A DNA stretch of 61,936 bases from the NCBI RefSeq assembly GCF_001666755.1, contig NZ_LZJC01000098.1:1-61936 (forward strand). Reading direction: 5' to 3'. This DNA comes from Mycobacterium sp. E1214. Lineage in GTDB: Bacteria > Actinomycetota > Actinomycetes > Mycobacteriales > Mycobacteriaceae. The position numbers and the translations under genes were made by a program. Below, one piece after another: positions 8,851-20,971 of the stretch. Each line of letters opens with the position of its first letter. Position 1 is the first letter of the stretch. The notes beneath the pieces are model-generated. The model worked only from the letters and a program-made list of their open reading frames with translations. It was not told the DNA's origin and made no database searches.

Positions 8851-9064
8851 CGACTCCTGCGCATCCCGCTGCGCGGAACACTGCGTCGCCGGGCCCACCA
8901 CACCGCCCGACTCCTGCGCATCCCACTGCGCGGAACACTGCGCCGCCGGGCCCACCACACCGCCCGACTCCTGCGCATCCCACTGCGCGGAACACTGCGT
9001 CGCCGGGCCCACCACAGCGCCCGACTCCTGCGCATCCCGCTGCGCGGAACACTGCGTCGCCGGG
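8851..9064. repeat. 57-bp tandem repeat (VNTR), 3.75 copies
   Basis: Three full 57-bp units (8851-8907, 8908-8964, 8965-9021) and a partial 43-bp unit (9022-9064) are arranged head to tail. Each begins cgactcctgcgcatcc and ends in a ccgggcccaccac-type stretch. Copies differ at only a few positions (for example ccgct/ccact and gtcgcc/gccgcc). The array fills most of the 332-bp gap between the start of uvrD2 (minus) and mrx2 (plus). Because 57 is a multiple of three the repeats stay open in several frames. The form is that of a MIRU/VNTR locus. Confidence 0.92.
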
Positions 9065-9079
9065 CTACGTTAACGAACT

Positions 9080-9334
9080 ATGACCACAGCCCCGCTCACC
9101 GTCTACACCACGTCCTGGTGCGGTTACTGCCACCGCTTGATGACGGTGCTCAAGTCCAACGGCATCGCCTACGAGGCCGTGGACATCGAGCACGACCCGG
9201 CGGCCGCGGAGTTCGTCGGCTCGGTCAACGGCGGCAACAAGACCGTGCCGACGGTCAAGTTCGCCGACGGGTCGACCCTGACCAACCCGAGCGCGGCGCA
9301 GGTGAAGGCGAAGCTGGCCGAAGCGGGCGCCTGA
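9080..9334 (+). CDS. mrx2: Mycoredoxin/glutaredoxin-like protein Mrx2
   Basis: This 84-residue thioredoxin-fold protein has the active site CGYC at residues 14-17, a cis-Pro segment (TVPTVKF) and a GG region near 55, all of the glutaredoxin family. It corresponds to Rv3198A. Mycoredoxins use mycothiol to reduce mixed disulfides. The gene diverges from uvrD2 and begins 15 bp after the tandem repeat, so the repeat sits in its promoter or leader. The residue between the two cysteines differs from classical CPYC glutaredoxins, as is usual for this clade. Confidence 0.88.
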   Translation: MTTAPLTVYTTSWCGYCHRLMTVLKSNGIAYEAVDIEHDPAAAEFVGSVNGGNKTVPTVKFADGSTLTNPSAAQVKAKLAEAGA

Positions 9335-9375
9335 GCGCTGCGGCGCCCGGGCGCGACGCCCGTACGATACTGACC

Positions 9376-10077
9376 ATGGCGTCGAGTCTCCGGCCGGATC
9401 GCGTCGCGCCGACACCCCTTCCCTTTCTGCTCCGTCTCTCCCGCCTCGCCAGGACGCTGGCCACCGCCGTGGTTTGCGGCCTGGTGGCCCTGGCGTCGGC
9501 GTGCGCGGATCCGCCGATCGACCTGCGGGTCGAGCCGCCCGAGCACGCCTACGCCGAGTCGCTGATCGTCAGCCTCGACGACGTCCGGCACATCGCCAAC
9601 TTCGAAGGCCTGCAACCGTATTCGTACGCCGACCGGCACCACCCGGTGCCCGGCAATCTGAACGCCCCCGGCCCCTGCCGGGCGGTCGGCAGCAGCGACC
9701 TCACGTTCACCGCCGGGTGGAAGGAGTTCCGCGCCGTCGCCTACAGCGGCACCACCGACGACCTGCGGCCGGGCGGCATCGCCCCGATCAACGAGGTCAC
9801 CCACGCGGTCGCGCTGTACCGCGACGCCGACGCGGCGCGCGACGCGCTGACTCAGCTGCAATCGACGCTGGGACAGTGCGCCTCCCTGCATGACAAGGCC
9901 TACGAGTTCACTCTCAGCAAGCCCGACCCGTCGACCCTGCAGCTCTCCTCGGAGGGCTGGAGTCACATGTACCGGGCGAAGAACACCGTGCTGGCCTCCG
10001 TCGGGGTACTGGGCATCGAGCCGACCGACCAGATCGCCCACCGGGTGTTGCAGACCATCACCGAGCGCGTCAAGTAG
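9376..10077 (+). CDS. PknH-like extracellular-domain lipoprotein
   Basis: This 233-residue protein has a hydrophobic signal at about 27-45 ending VALASAC, a plausible if non-ideal lipobox. A soluble domain follows that resembles the PknH C-terminal sensor domain (PF14032): a central YSG/VTHAVALY segment, paired cysteines (GPCRAVG and GQCASLH) and a C-terminal ITERV. Such lipoproteins are common in mycobacteria and are thought to bind ligands outside the membrane. I do not recall a counterpart between mrx2 and nudC in M. tuberculosis, so it may be lineage-specific. Its stop is 3 bp from the convergent nudC stop. Confidence 0.7.
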   Translation: MASSLRPDRVAPTPLPFLLRLSRLARTLATAVVCGLVALASACADPPIDLRVEPPEHAYAESLIVSLDDVRHIANFEGLQPYSYADRHHPVPGNLNAPGPCRAVGSSDLTFTAGWKEFRAVAYSGTTDDLRPGGIAPINEVTHAVALYRDADAARDALTQLQSTLGQCASLHDKAYEFTLSKPDPSTLQLSSEGWSHMYRAKNTVLASVGVLGIEPTDQIAHRVLQTITERVK

Positions 10078-10080
10078 CCC

Positions 10081-11004
10081 TCAGCCGATCGCCGCCCACG
10101 ATTCGATGATCACGCGGGCAATCGAAATCGACCCGGGCAGAAGCAGTTTCGAGTCCGACGAGCTCGACCAGTCGCCCTGCGCCAGCGCCGCACGGACCTC
10201 GTCGCGGTTGAACCACGCCGCCTCGGCGATCTCGCCGTCGTTGAAAGCGAACTCTTCGGTGGGGTCGGCCACCGCGTGGAAGCCGACCATGAGCGACCGC
10301 GGGAACGGCCACGGCTGGCTGCCCAGGTACCGCACGTCGCGGACCGTCAGGCCGATCTCCTCGTGGATCTCCCGCGCGACGCACACCTCGAAGGACTCCC
10401 CGGCTTCGACGAACCCGGCGAGCAACGAGAACATCCGCTCCGGCCACACCGTCTGACGGGCCAGCACCGCCCGGTCGCCGCCATCGTGGACCAGGCAGAT
10501 CACCGCGGGGTCGATGCGCGGGTATTCCTCCTGGCCGGTCACCGGGTTGACCCGCGCCCAGCCCGCCCGCGCCGGCCGTGTCGGCGAGCCGTCGACCGCG
10601 CTGAAGCGCGCCCTGTCGTGCCAATTGAGCAGCGCAACGGCCGTCGACACCAGCTGACTGCTGGTGTCGTCGAACACCGGGCCGAGGCCGCGCAGGTTGA
10701 CCACCTCGGCGCGCACCCCCTGGTCTTCCGGGGCCTGCAGCGCCCCGCGCACGGCCCAGACGTGGCGACCGTCCTCCAGCCGGCCCAGGAACACCGCCTC
10801 GGCCGGCGGCTTGTCGGCCAGCTCCGTCGCCCGCCCTAGCACCACCCCGCCGTCGGCGACCAGCACCTGGCTGCGGCCGTCCACCCGCAGCAGCGCCGCG
10901 TCCGCCCACCCCGCGGCCGCGGCCTCGACGTCGGTGCGCAGCTGGTCGGCCCGGTCGGCGCCGACGCGAGACAGCAACGGCACGCTGCTCAGCTGAAAAT
11001 CCAC
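10081..11004 (-). CDS. nudC: NADH/NAD-cap pyrophosphatase NudC
   Basis: This 307-residue protein has a complete Nudix box, GFVEAGESFEVCVAREIHEE followed by IGL, and the downstream SQPWPFPRSLM motif that defines NADH-specific NudC enzymes. It hydrolyses NADH and NAD-capped RNA to NMN(H) and AMP. The zinc-ribbon cysteines of E. coli NudC are absent: the stretch from NWHDRARF to RIDPAVI has no Cys, as I recall for M. tuberculosis Rv3199c. The GTG start at 11004 shares one base with the stop of the channel gene (TAGTG), which argues for coupled translation. Confidence 0.92.
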   Translation of the reverse strand: MDFQLSSVPLLSRVGADRADQLRTDVEAAAAGWADAALLRVDGRSQVLVADGGVVLGRATELADKPPAEAVFLGRLEDGRHVWAVRGALQAPEDQGVRAEVVNLRGLGPVFDDTSSQLVSTAVALLNWHDRARFSAVDGSPTRPARAGWARVNPVTGQEEYPRIDPAVICLVHDGGDRAVLARQTVWPERMFSLLAGFVEAGESFEVCVAREIHEEIGLTVRDVRYLGSQPWPFPRSLMVGFHAVADPTEEFAFNDGEIAEAAWFNRDEVRAALAQGDWSSSSDSKLLLPGSISIARVIIESWAAIG

Positions 11005-12074
11005 TAGTGCCCCGCGTTCCGCAGGTACAGCAACCGGTCGGTGGCCTCCACGGCGTCCACCTCGGGCGCGCCGATGCGCAGCAGCCGGCCGTCGCGCATC
11101 ACCCCGAGCACGATGTCCCGCAGGTGCCGCGGCGAGCCGCCGACCTCGGTCTGCTCGACCTCCCGCTCGGCGATGGCCAGGCCGACATCCGGGGTCAGCA
11201 GGTCTTCGATCATCTCGACGACGCTGGGCGTGGTGGTGGCGAGCCCCAGCAGCCGGCCCGCGGTGGCGGAGGAGACCACCACCGAGTCCGCCCCCGACTG
11301 CTGCAGCAGGTGCTGGTTCTCGGCTTCCCGGATGGACGCCACGATCTTGGCGGTGGGCGCGAGCTCGCGCGCCGTCAACGTCACCAGCACCGCGGTGTCG
11401 TCGCGGCTGGTCGCCACGATGATGGACGCCGCGTGCTGCGCCCCGGCCAGGCGCAGGACGTCGGCCTTGGTGGCGTCGCCGTGCACGGTCACCAGGCCCG
11501 CGTTCGCCGCACCCTCCAGCGTGCCGCGATCGGTGTCGACGACCACGACGTCGCCCTGGGCGGCCTCGTCCCCGAGGATGGCGGTGACCGCCGTTTTCCC
11601 CTTGGTGCCGTAGCCGATGACGATGGTGTGGTTGCGCACTCTGCTCCTCCAACGCTGAATCTTCCACCCTTGCCGGGAGCGCTCGGAGAGCACCTCGAGC
11701 GTCGTGCCGACCAGGACGGCCAGGAACGCGATGCGCAGCGCGGTGAAGATTAACGTGTGCACCAGCCGGGCGGTCTCGGTGTAGGGGGTGATGTCGCCGT
11801 AGCCGGTGGTCGACAGCGAGACCGCGGAGAAATACAGGCAGTCCAGGAACGTCAGCGGCGCGTTGCGCACGTCGCGGTAGCCGGTGCGGTCCGCATAGAC
11901 GATGAGCGCCGCGCCGAACAGCACCACCAGCGCGATGGCCACGCGGCGCACGATCACCCGGATGGGGCTCCCGTGATCCTCGGGAATGCGCAGGACGCCG
12001 ACCAGTTGGTGGCCGCGCTGGGCCGTCAGGCTCTCGTTCAGCCCACGCAGCGTGCGTAACCTACCGTGGCGCAC
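11004..12074 (-). CDS. TrkA-type RCK potassium channel (Rv3200c-type)
   Basis: This 356-residue membrane protein has two helices (about 42-62 and 105-130) flanking a pore loop with the K+ selectivity filter TTGYGD. A cytosolic RCK (TrkA-N) domain begins VIGYGTKGKTA and a TrkA-C domain follows. This is the MthK-like single-pore layout; four subunits would form the channel, gated by a ligand at RCK. The start is GTG at 12074. It is followed directly by nudC and preceded at 80 bp by adnB. An NAD-related ligand is possible given the coupling to nudC, but that is only inference. Confidence 0.87.
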   Translation of the reverse strand: MRHGRLRTLRGLNESLTAQRGHQLVGVLRIPEDHGSPIRVIVRRVAIALVVLFGAALIVYADRTGYRDVRNAPLTFLDCLYFSAVSLSTTGYGDITPYTETARLVHTLIFTALRIAFLAVLVGTTLEVLSERSRQGWKIQRWRSRVRNHTIVIGYGTKGKTAVTAILGDEAAQGDVVVVDTDRGTLEGAANAGLVTVHGDATKADVLRLAGAQHAASIIVATSRDDTAVLVTLTARELAPTAKIVASIREAENQHLLQQSGADSVVVSSATAGRLLGLATTTPSVVEMIEDLLTPDVGLAIAEREVEQTEVGGSPRHLRDIVLGVMRDGRLLRIGAPEVDAVEATDRLLYLRNAGH

Positions 12075-12154
12075 AGCGGTCCGTCGTCGGCTTCACCTCA
12101 GCGCATGTGACAGGCACGAGTCCATGTAACCACGGTCCCCGCCCGACGGCCGGG

Positions 12155-15456
<3,302 letters not shown>

Positions 15457-15460
<4 letters not shown>

Positions 15461-18400
15461 GATGCCGCCCCGTCGCCGTGGGCGGGGCAGGCCGGGCGGA
15501 CGGGGCAGTGCGCGCAACCGTCGTTGCGCCGCGCGACGAACCGCGGGCCGGTCGCCGCGTCGGCCGCGTGCCGCACGGCGTCGCGCCACTGCGCGACGCC
15601 CGCGGGGGTGAGCGGGTCCTGCTCGCGTTCCGCCGCCCCGGCGGCGCCCGTCTTGCCGACGTACACGAGCCGGGCGCCGCCGGGTTCGACGGCGTCGGGG
15701 TCGGCGGCGACCATGCCCTCGGCCACGGCCAGCTGGTACATCGCCAACTGGGCGTGCTGCTGGGCGTCGTCCTTGCTGACCGGCGTCTTGCCCGTCTTGA
15801 TGTCGACGATCACCAGCCGGCCCGCGGCGTCGCGCTCCAGCCGGTCGACCCGGCCGCGCAGCCGCACCTCGCCGCCGTCCGCGCGCGGCGCGCCCAGGGT
15901 CCCGTCGATGTCGACCTCGACGCCCACCTCGGTCAGCGCGCCGCGGGTCTGCGCCCGCCACTCGACGAACGCCTCGAGCATCGCCCGGTGCCGGGCCAGC
16001 TCGTTGGCCGAGTGCCACTGCGCGTCGAAGGGCAGGTGCTGCCAGGCGCGCTCGAGGGCGGCGAGCAGCTCGGGCTCGCCGCGGTACGGCTCGGCGACCA
16101 ACGCGTGCACCACCGAGCCGATCGTCGAACGCAGGTCGCGCGGGTTCGTCCCGCCGTGCCGTTCGGCCAGCCAGCGCAGGGGGCAGTCGCTGAGGGTCTG
16201 CAGGGACGACGGCGTCAGCGTCACGGCATCCGCGGCGCCGCGCAACGGCGCGCCGGTGCTGAGCGGGGTCAGGCCGTGCCAGCTCGACGGGTCGGCGCCC
16301 GGCACCCCGGCGGCGGCCAGGCGCGCCAACTGCGCCGCCGCGCAACTCCGGGCCGCGTCGTCGACCGCGCCGTCGGGGGCGCAGACCACGCCGCGCAGCC
16401 GGCCCACCAACGCCGCGGCGGACAACACCCGCGGCGCGGCGACGGGTTGCGCCGCGGCGAGATCGCCGCCGTCGCCGGCCCACTGGGCGATCTCGGAGAA
16501 GAACGGCGACGGCAGCGCGGCCTCGTCCCCCGCCCCGCCCGCGTCGCTGTCCACGGCCGTCACCAACACGCGGCGCCGGGCCCGGCCCAGCGCCGCCACC
16601 AGCAGCCGGCGCTCCTCGGCCAGCAGCGGCGCCCGCACCGACGCCTGCTCGGCCACGCCGTCGAGCGCGTCCAGCAGCCGCTGCGTGGCCAGCACCCCAC
16701 CGCGCGGAACGGTGTTGGGCCACAACCCGTCCTGCAGGCCGGCGACGACCACGACGTCCCACTCGTGGCCGAGCGCGGCGTGCGCGCTGAGGACGGCGAC
16801 CTGCTCGGCCGGTGCGACCGGTTCGGCGGTGGCACCCGGCAACTGCAGCGCGCTGACGTGCTCGATGAACCCGCGCAGCGACGCGCCCGCGGTCCGCGAC
16901 ACGTAGTCGTCGGTGATGTCGAACAGTCGCGTGACCGACGCCAGGTCACGGGTCGCCTGCGCGCCGCCGGGGCCGCCGCGCTCGGCCGCCGCCAGCCAGC
17001 GGCGCTGCAGGCCGGACCGCTGCCACGCCGCCCACAGGATGTAGCGCGGATCCTGGCCCGCGCGGTGGGACCTCGCGGCGGCGTCGAGCACGGCGCGGAC
17101 CCGCTGCAGCGGGCGGAACTGCGGCGCCGGCGGGCACCCGGCGGCGCCGGACAGCGCCTCGGCCAGCAGTTCGGGAAGGTCCGCCGGCCCGGGGTGGGCG
17201 CGCTGCAGGGCGCGGCGCAGTTGGCGCAGCGTCACCGGGTCGACGCGGCCGAGCGGGCCGGTCACCAGGGCCAGCGCCCGCTCGCCGTCGAGCCCGTCGG
17301 AGGTGGCGAGCAGGACCGTCAGCAACGCCCGGACCGCCGGCTCCTCGGACACGGCGGCCCCGACCGCGGGCGCGGCCACCGGCACCCCGGCGGCCGCCAG
17401 TGCCCGCGGCAGCCGGGCGCCGGCGCGCGGCACCGACCGCACGACGACCGCCATCTGTGACCACGGCACGCCGTCGAGCAGGTGCGCGCGGCGCAGCGTG
17501 TCGGCGATCAGCGCCGCCTCGGCGTGCTCGGACGCGGCCAGGCGGACCGTCACGGAGCCGTCCTCGGCGCCGGTGCCCTCGATCCGCCGGCCGGGGCCGC
17601 TGCCGGGCAGCCGGCCCGCGATGCCGCTGACGGCGCGCGCCACCGCCGGCGCGCAGCGATGCGACACCGTCAGCGTCACCGACGAGGTTTGCGGACCCGC
17701 GTCGTCGAGGAGGCTCGCGGATTCGCCGCCGCGGAAGCCGAACACCGCCTGGTTGGGGTCCCCGGCGATCAGCGCCGCGTCGGCCCCGGCCGCCAGCACG
17801 CGGACCAGCCGGGCCGCCTGCGGGTCGAGCTGTTGGGCGTCGTCGACCAGCAGGACCCGGATGCGGGCGCGCTCGGCCGCCAGCAGCTCGGCGTCCATGG
17901 CGAACGCCTCCAACGCCGCGCCGACGAGTTCGGCGGCGCCCAGCGCCGGCGTGGTCGCCTGCGGCGCCGCCGTGCCCGCCGCCGCCCGCAGCAGCATCAC
18001 CTGCTCGTACTGCCGCGCGAACTGGCCGGCGGCCGTCCACTCCGGCCGGCGGCTGCGCCGGCCGAGGCGCTCCAACTCCTGCGGGTCGACGCCGCGTTCG
18101 GCGCAGCGCGCCAGCAGGTTACGCAATTCGGTGGCGAAGCCCGCGGTGCCCAGCGCGGGCCGCAGCGGCGCCGGCCACGCCACCGCCGAGCGGGGACCGT
18201 CGGCGATGTCACCGGCCAAGAGCTCGCGGATGATGGCGTCCTGTTCGGCGCTGGTCACCAGCCGCGGGGGCGCGTCGCCGGTGCGCTCGGCGGCCCGGCG
18301 CAACACCGCGTAGGCGTAGCCGTGCACGGTGCGCACCAACGGTTCGCGCACGGCGGCGCGCCCGGCGCCGGCGGGGCGCGAGTTGAGCAGCGCCGTCGTC

Positions 18401-18606
18401 AGGCCGCTGCGGGCCCGGGCGCCGAGGCGGCCCGAACCGGTAAGCAGCAGAAGCGATTCCGGCTCGACGCCGGCGCGGATCCGGGCGATCGCGGCGTCGA
18501 CGAGCAGGCTGCTCTTGCCCGTGCCGGGACCGCCGAGGATGCGCACCCGGCCGCGCGCGCCCGGGTCGAGGACGGCGTGCGCGTCGGCACCCCACGTGTA
18601 CGGCAT
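15457..18606 (-). CDS. adnA: Helicase-nuclease subunit AdnA
   Basis: This 1049-residue partner of AdnB has Walker A GGPGTGKSS at about residues 24-32, the LLVDDAQQLDP motif II, and a C-terminal nuclease with LVIVDIKTGKTP. Cysteines LSDCPLRW and CAHCPVRPAC should ligate a 4Fe-4S cluster, as in AddB-type nucleases. The ATG at 18606 gives MPYTWGADAHAVLDPG, matching the remembered Rv3202c start. It heads a probable adnA-adnB-channel-nudC transcription unit with overlapping or close junctions. No promoter was identified in the 123 bp upstream. Confidence 0.92.
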
Positions 18607-18729
18607 GAGGGCATGACACCACGGGGGTCCGACAAGGGCCGCGACCTCGCGGGCCGACGCCGCCGCGCCGCGGCCCCTACCCTGGAGGGCGCAAGCAACC
18701 CGACGAAACGCAAAGGAGGGCTTTCGGTC

Positions 18730-18933
18730 GTGAGGGATGACGAACGCGGGTTTCCCGCCGACGAGGCTCCGGAGGGGGACGCCGTGGAGCAGCTGCAACC
18801 GGTCGACCCCGACGACGAGGTCGGCCTGGACGTCGGCTACGTGAACGCCGGCGAGCGGGAGGCCAACGAAGCCGACGTGATCGAGCAGGCCTACGTCGTC
18901 TCCGGCGAGGACGAGTGGGACGACGATCGCTGA
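18730..18933 (+). CDS. Small acidic conserved-type protein, unknown function
   Basis: This 67-residue, very acidic protein begins VRDDERGFPADEAPEGDAVE and ends SGEDEWDDDR. The GTG at 18730 follows a strong ribosome site (AAAGGAGGG, about 9 nt upstream), which makes it credible despite its size. It has no cysteine, no hydrophobic segment and no catalytic motif. It diverges from adnA, with lipV 54 bp downstream, so it may head a transcript with lipV. I do not recognise the family; the EREANEADVIEQAYVV block looks conserved-like. Confidence 0.7.
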   Translation: MRDDERGFPADEAPEGDAVEQLQPVDPDDEVGLDVGYVNAGEREANEADVIEQAYVVSGEDEWDDDR

Positions 18934-18987
18934 GCCGCTGCCGGTGCCCATACCGGTCCCATCGCGGGCACCTGGCACGATCGACGG

Positions 18988-19773
18988 GTGACCGCTGAGC
19001 TGCACGTGCACCGCTTCGGGCCGCCGGGCGCGGTCGACGTCCTGGCCCTGCACGGGTTGACCGGCCACGGGCAACGCTGGCAGCACCTGGCCGGGCTGCT
19101 CCCCGAATTGCGCTTTGCCGCACCGGATCTGGTGGGGCACGGCAGGTCGTCGTGGGCGGCGCCCTGGTCCATCGACGCCAACGTCGCGGCGCTGGGCGCG
19201 CTGCTCGACGACGCGGCCGACGCGCCGGTGCTGGTCATCGGGCATTCGTTCGGCGGGGCACTGGCCATGCACCTGGCCGCCGCCCGGCCGGACAAAGTGG
19301 CGGCCCTGTTGCTGCTCGACCCGGCCGTCGGGCTCGACGGCGCGTGGATGAGCGACATCGCCCAGGCGATGTTGTCCTCGCCCGACTACCCCGACGCCGA
19401 CCAGGCGCGGCAGGAGAAGGCGCACGGTTCCTGGTCGGACGTCGACCGGGACCTGTTGGACGCCGAGATCGACGAGCACCTGATCGAGCTGCCGAACGGC
19501 CGCTATGGCTGGCGGGTCAGCCTGCCCGCGATGATGTCGTACTGGAGCGAGCTGGCCCGCCCGGCGGTGCTGCCGCCGGCGGACACGGCGACGGTCCTGG
19601 TGCGCGCCAACTGGACGTCGCCGCCGTACGTGACCGACCAGCTGACCGGCGCCCTGCGGCAGCGGCTGGGCGCCGGGCTGCGGCTGCTGAGCTTCGAGTG
19701 CAACCACATGGTGCCCTACGCCAAGCCGGACGAGGTCGCCGCGCTGGCCCGCGAGCTCCGGCAAGGCCGCTGA
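18988..19773 (+). CDS. lipV: Alpha/beta-hydrolase, LipV-type
   Basis: This 261-residue alpha/beta hydrolase has an LHGLTG oxyanion segment near 21-26, the nucleophile elbow GHSFGG (Ser87) and a C-terminal catalytic His in ECNHMVPYA. A cap region lies between about 115 and 195. It corresponds to Rv3203. The substrate is not evident; carboxylesterase activity has been reported for LipV-type enzymes. The GTG start at 18988 gives the conserved ELHVHRFGPPGAVDVLALHG entry. The next gene starts 2 bp after its stop, so the two are likely cotranscribed. Confidence 0.8.
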   Translation: MTAELHVHRFGPPGAVDVLALHGLTGHGQRWQHLAGLLPELRFAAPDLVGHGRSSWAAPWSIDANVAALGALLDDAADAPVLVIGHSFGGALAMHLAAARPDKVAALLLLDPAVGLDGAWMSDIAQAMLSSPDYPDADQARQEKAHGSWSDVDRDLLDAEIDEHLIELPNGRYGWRVSLPAMMSYWSELARPAVLPPADTATVLVRANWTSPPYVTDQLTGALRQRLGAGLRLLSFECNHMVPYAKPDEVAALARELRQGR

Positions 19774-19775
19774 CC

Positions 19776-20084
19776 GTGGCGCCGGTCACCGACGAGCAGG
19801 TCGAGCGGGTGCGCGGGCTGGTGGCGGCGGTGCCGCCCGGCAGGGTGGTGACCTACGGCGACATCGCCGCCGTCGCAGGGCTTTCCAGCCCCCGCATCGT
19901 CGGCTGGATCATGCGGACCGACTCCTCCGACCTGCCGTGGCATCGGGTCATCACCGCGTCGGGACGCCCCGCGCAGCACCTGCGGACCCGGCAGCTGGAA
20001 CTGCTGCGCGCCGAGGGGGTGCTCGCCGTCGACGGCAGGGTCCCGTTGGACGCGGTCCGCTACGAATTCCCGTCCGGCGCCTAG
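19776..20084 (+). CDS. Alkyltransferase-like DNA-damage sensor (ATL)
   Basis: This 102-residue protein is the MGMT DNA-binding domain alone: PPGRVVTYGDIAAVAG and the PWHRVI motif. In true O6-alkylguanine transferases this is PCHRV; the reactive Cys is Trp55 here, so it can bind but not repair alkylated bases. ATL proteins flag O6-alkylguanine for nucleotide excision repair. It corresponds to Rv3204 and is near other repair genes (adnAB, uvrD2). It begins 2 bp after lipV and its 3' end overlaps the convergent neighbour by 4 bp. Confidence 0.87.
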   Translation: MAPVTDEQVERVRGLVAAVPPGRVVTYGDIAAVAGLSSPRIVGWIMRTDSSDLPWHRVITASGRPAQHLRTRQLELLRAEGVLAVDGRVPLDAVRYEFPSGA

Positions 20085-20935
20085 AGCACCAGCCGGACCA
20101 GCGCCGCCGTGCGGGCCAGCCCCGGGAAGGCCTCGGCGGTCGACCGCGGGTGCAGGGCGTGCACGGCCAGGCGGAACATCAACGCGCGCAACAACATCTG
20201 CGGCCACTCCGGCAGGGCGTTCCAGCGCTCGATGAGCCCGTCGTCGGCGTCACCCCAGGACAGGGCGTCGACCACCACGACGCCGGCGGCCCACGACGCG
20301 GGACGCCAGTAGGGGGTGATGTCGGTGATCCCGGGCGCCGCGGTGCCCACGAAAAGCACTGTGCCGTACAGGTCGCCGTGCACCAGCTGGTTGGGGCTCT
20401 TGGTCGGCCTGCGCAGCGTGGCGAGCTGCTCGACGAGCTCGACGGAGCGCTCCGCGTCGGCGGTCGGCGGGGCCACCCGCGCGCCCGGCGGCACCGAACC
20501 CAACGGCCGTTCCTCCCAGGCGGCGCGGTCGGCGGCGATGAAGATGTCGACGTCGCCCCACGGCGCGGTGGGGCCCTGGGTCAGGAACCGCGGGCGTTCG
20601 AGTTTGCCGGTGGCCTCGTGCAGGCGCACCGCCGCGGAGACCACCTCGTCGTGCCGGGGTTCGGGCGTGCCCGCCACGAACGTGTCGGCCCGCCAGCCGG
20701 ACACCACGTAGCGCCCGTCGGTCGAGCGGACGGGTCGGGCCAGCCGGACGCCGTCGACGAACAACGTCTCGCGCACGCGCGCCGACCACGCCGCGCGCGC
20801 GTTGTCGGCCACCAGCGACAGGACGACTTCACCGCAGCGCCAGCCGCCTTCCCAATTGGCGCCCAGATAGACGGGTTTGACGCCGCCCAAGCCGAACGCC
20901 GAGAGCACATGGTCCGGCGGCGGCTCGACAGTCAC
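20081..20935 (-). CDS. Actinobacterial TIGR02569-type protein (Rv3205c-type)
   Basis: This 284-residue cytosolic protein fits the actinobacteria-specific family annotated TIGR02569. Its pattern resembles small aminoglycoside phosphotransferase-like folds (LVHGDLYGTVLF, then ITDITPYWRP), which hints at an ATP-binding kinase relative, but the second metal-binding DxD is replaced by ITDI. Function is unknown. The GTG start at 20935 gives TVEPPPDHVLSAFGL. It lies 36 bp downstream of moeZ on the same strand and is probably in that transcript. Confidence 0.65.
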   Translation of the reverse strand: MTVEPPPDHVLSAFGLGGVKPVYLGANWEGGWRCGEVVLSLVADNARAAWSARVRETLFVDGVRLARPVRSTDGRYVVSGWRADTFVAGTPEPRHDEVVSAAVRLHEATGKLERPRFLTQGPTAPWGDVDIFIAADRAAWEERPLGSVPPGARVAPPTADAERSVELVEQLATLRRPTKSPNQLVHGDLYGTVLFVGTAAPGITDITPYWRPASWAAGVVVVDALSWGDADDGLIERWNALPEWPQMLLRALMFRLAVHALHPRSTAEAFPGLARTAALVRLVL

Positions 20936-20971
20936 ACCGGTACTCTAAACGAGGCCGCCGGCGCGACCGGA

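Noticed and set aside
8748..9035. N-terminal extension of uvrD2 through the tandem repeat
   Set aside because: The frame is open only because the unit is 57 bp. The residues are a repetitive Trp/Arg string, and a good ribosome site marks the ATG at 8747.
8851..9064. CRISPR-like array
   Set aside because: Units are directly abutting without unique spacers, and no cas genes are present.
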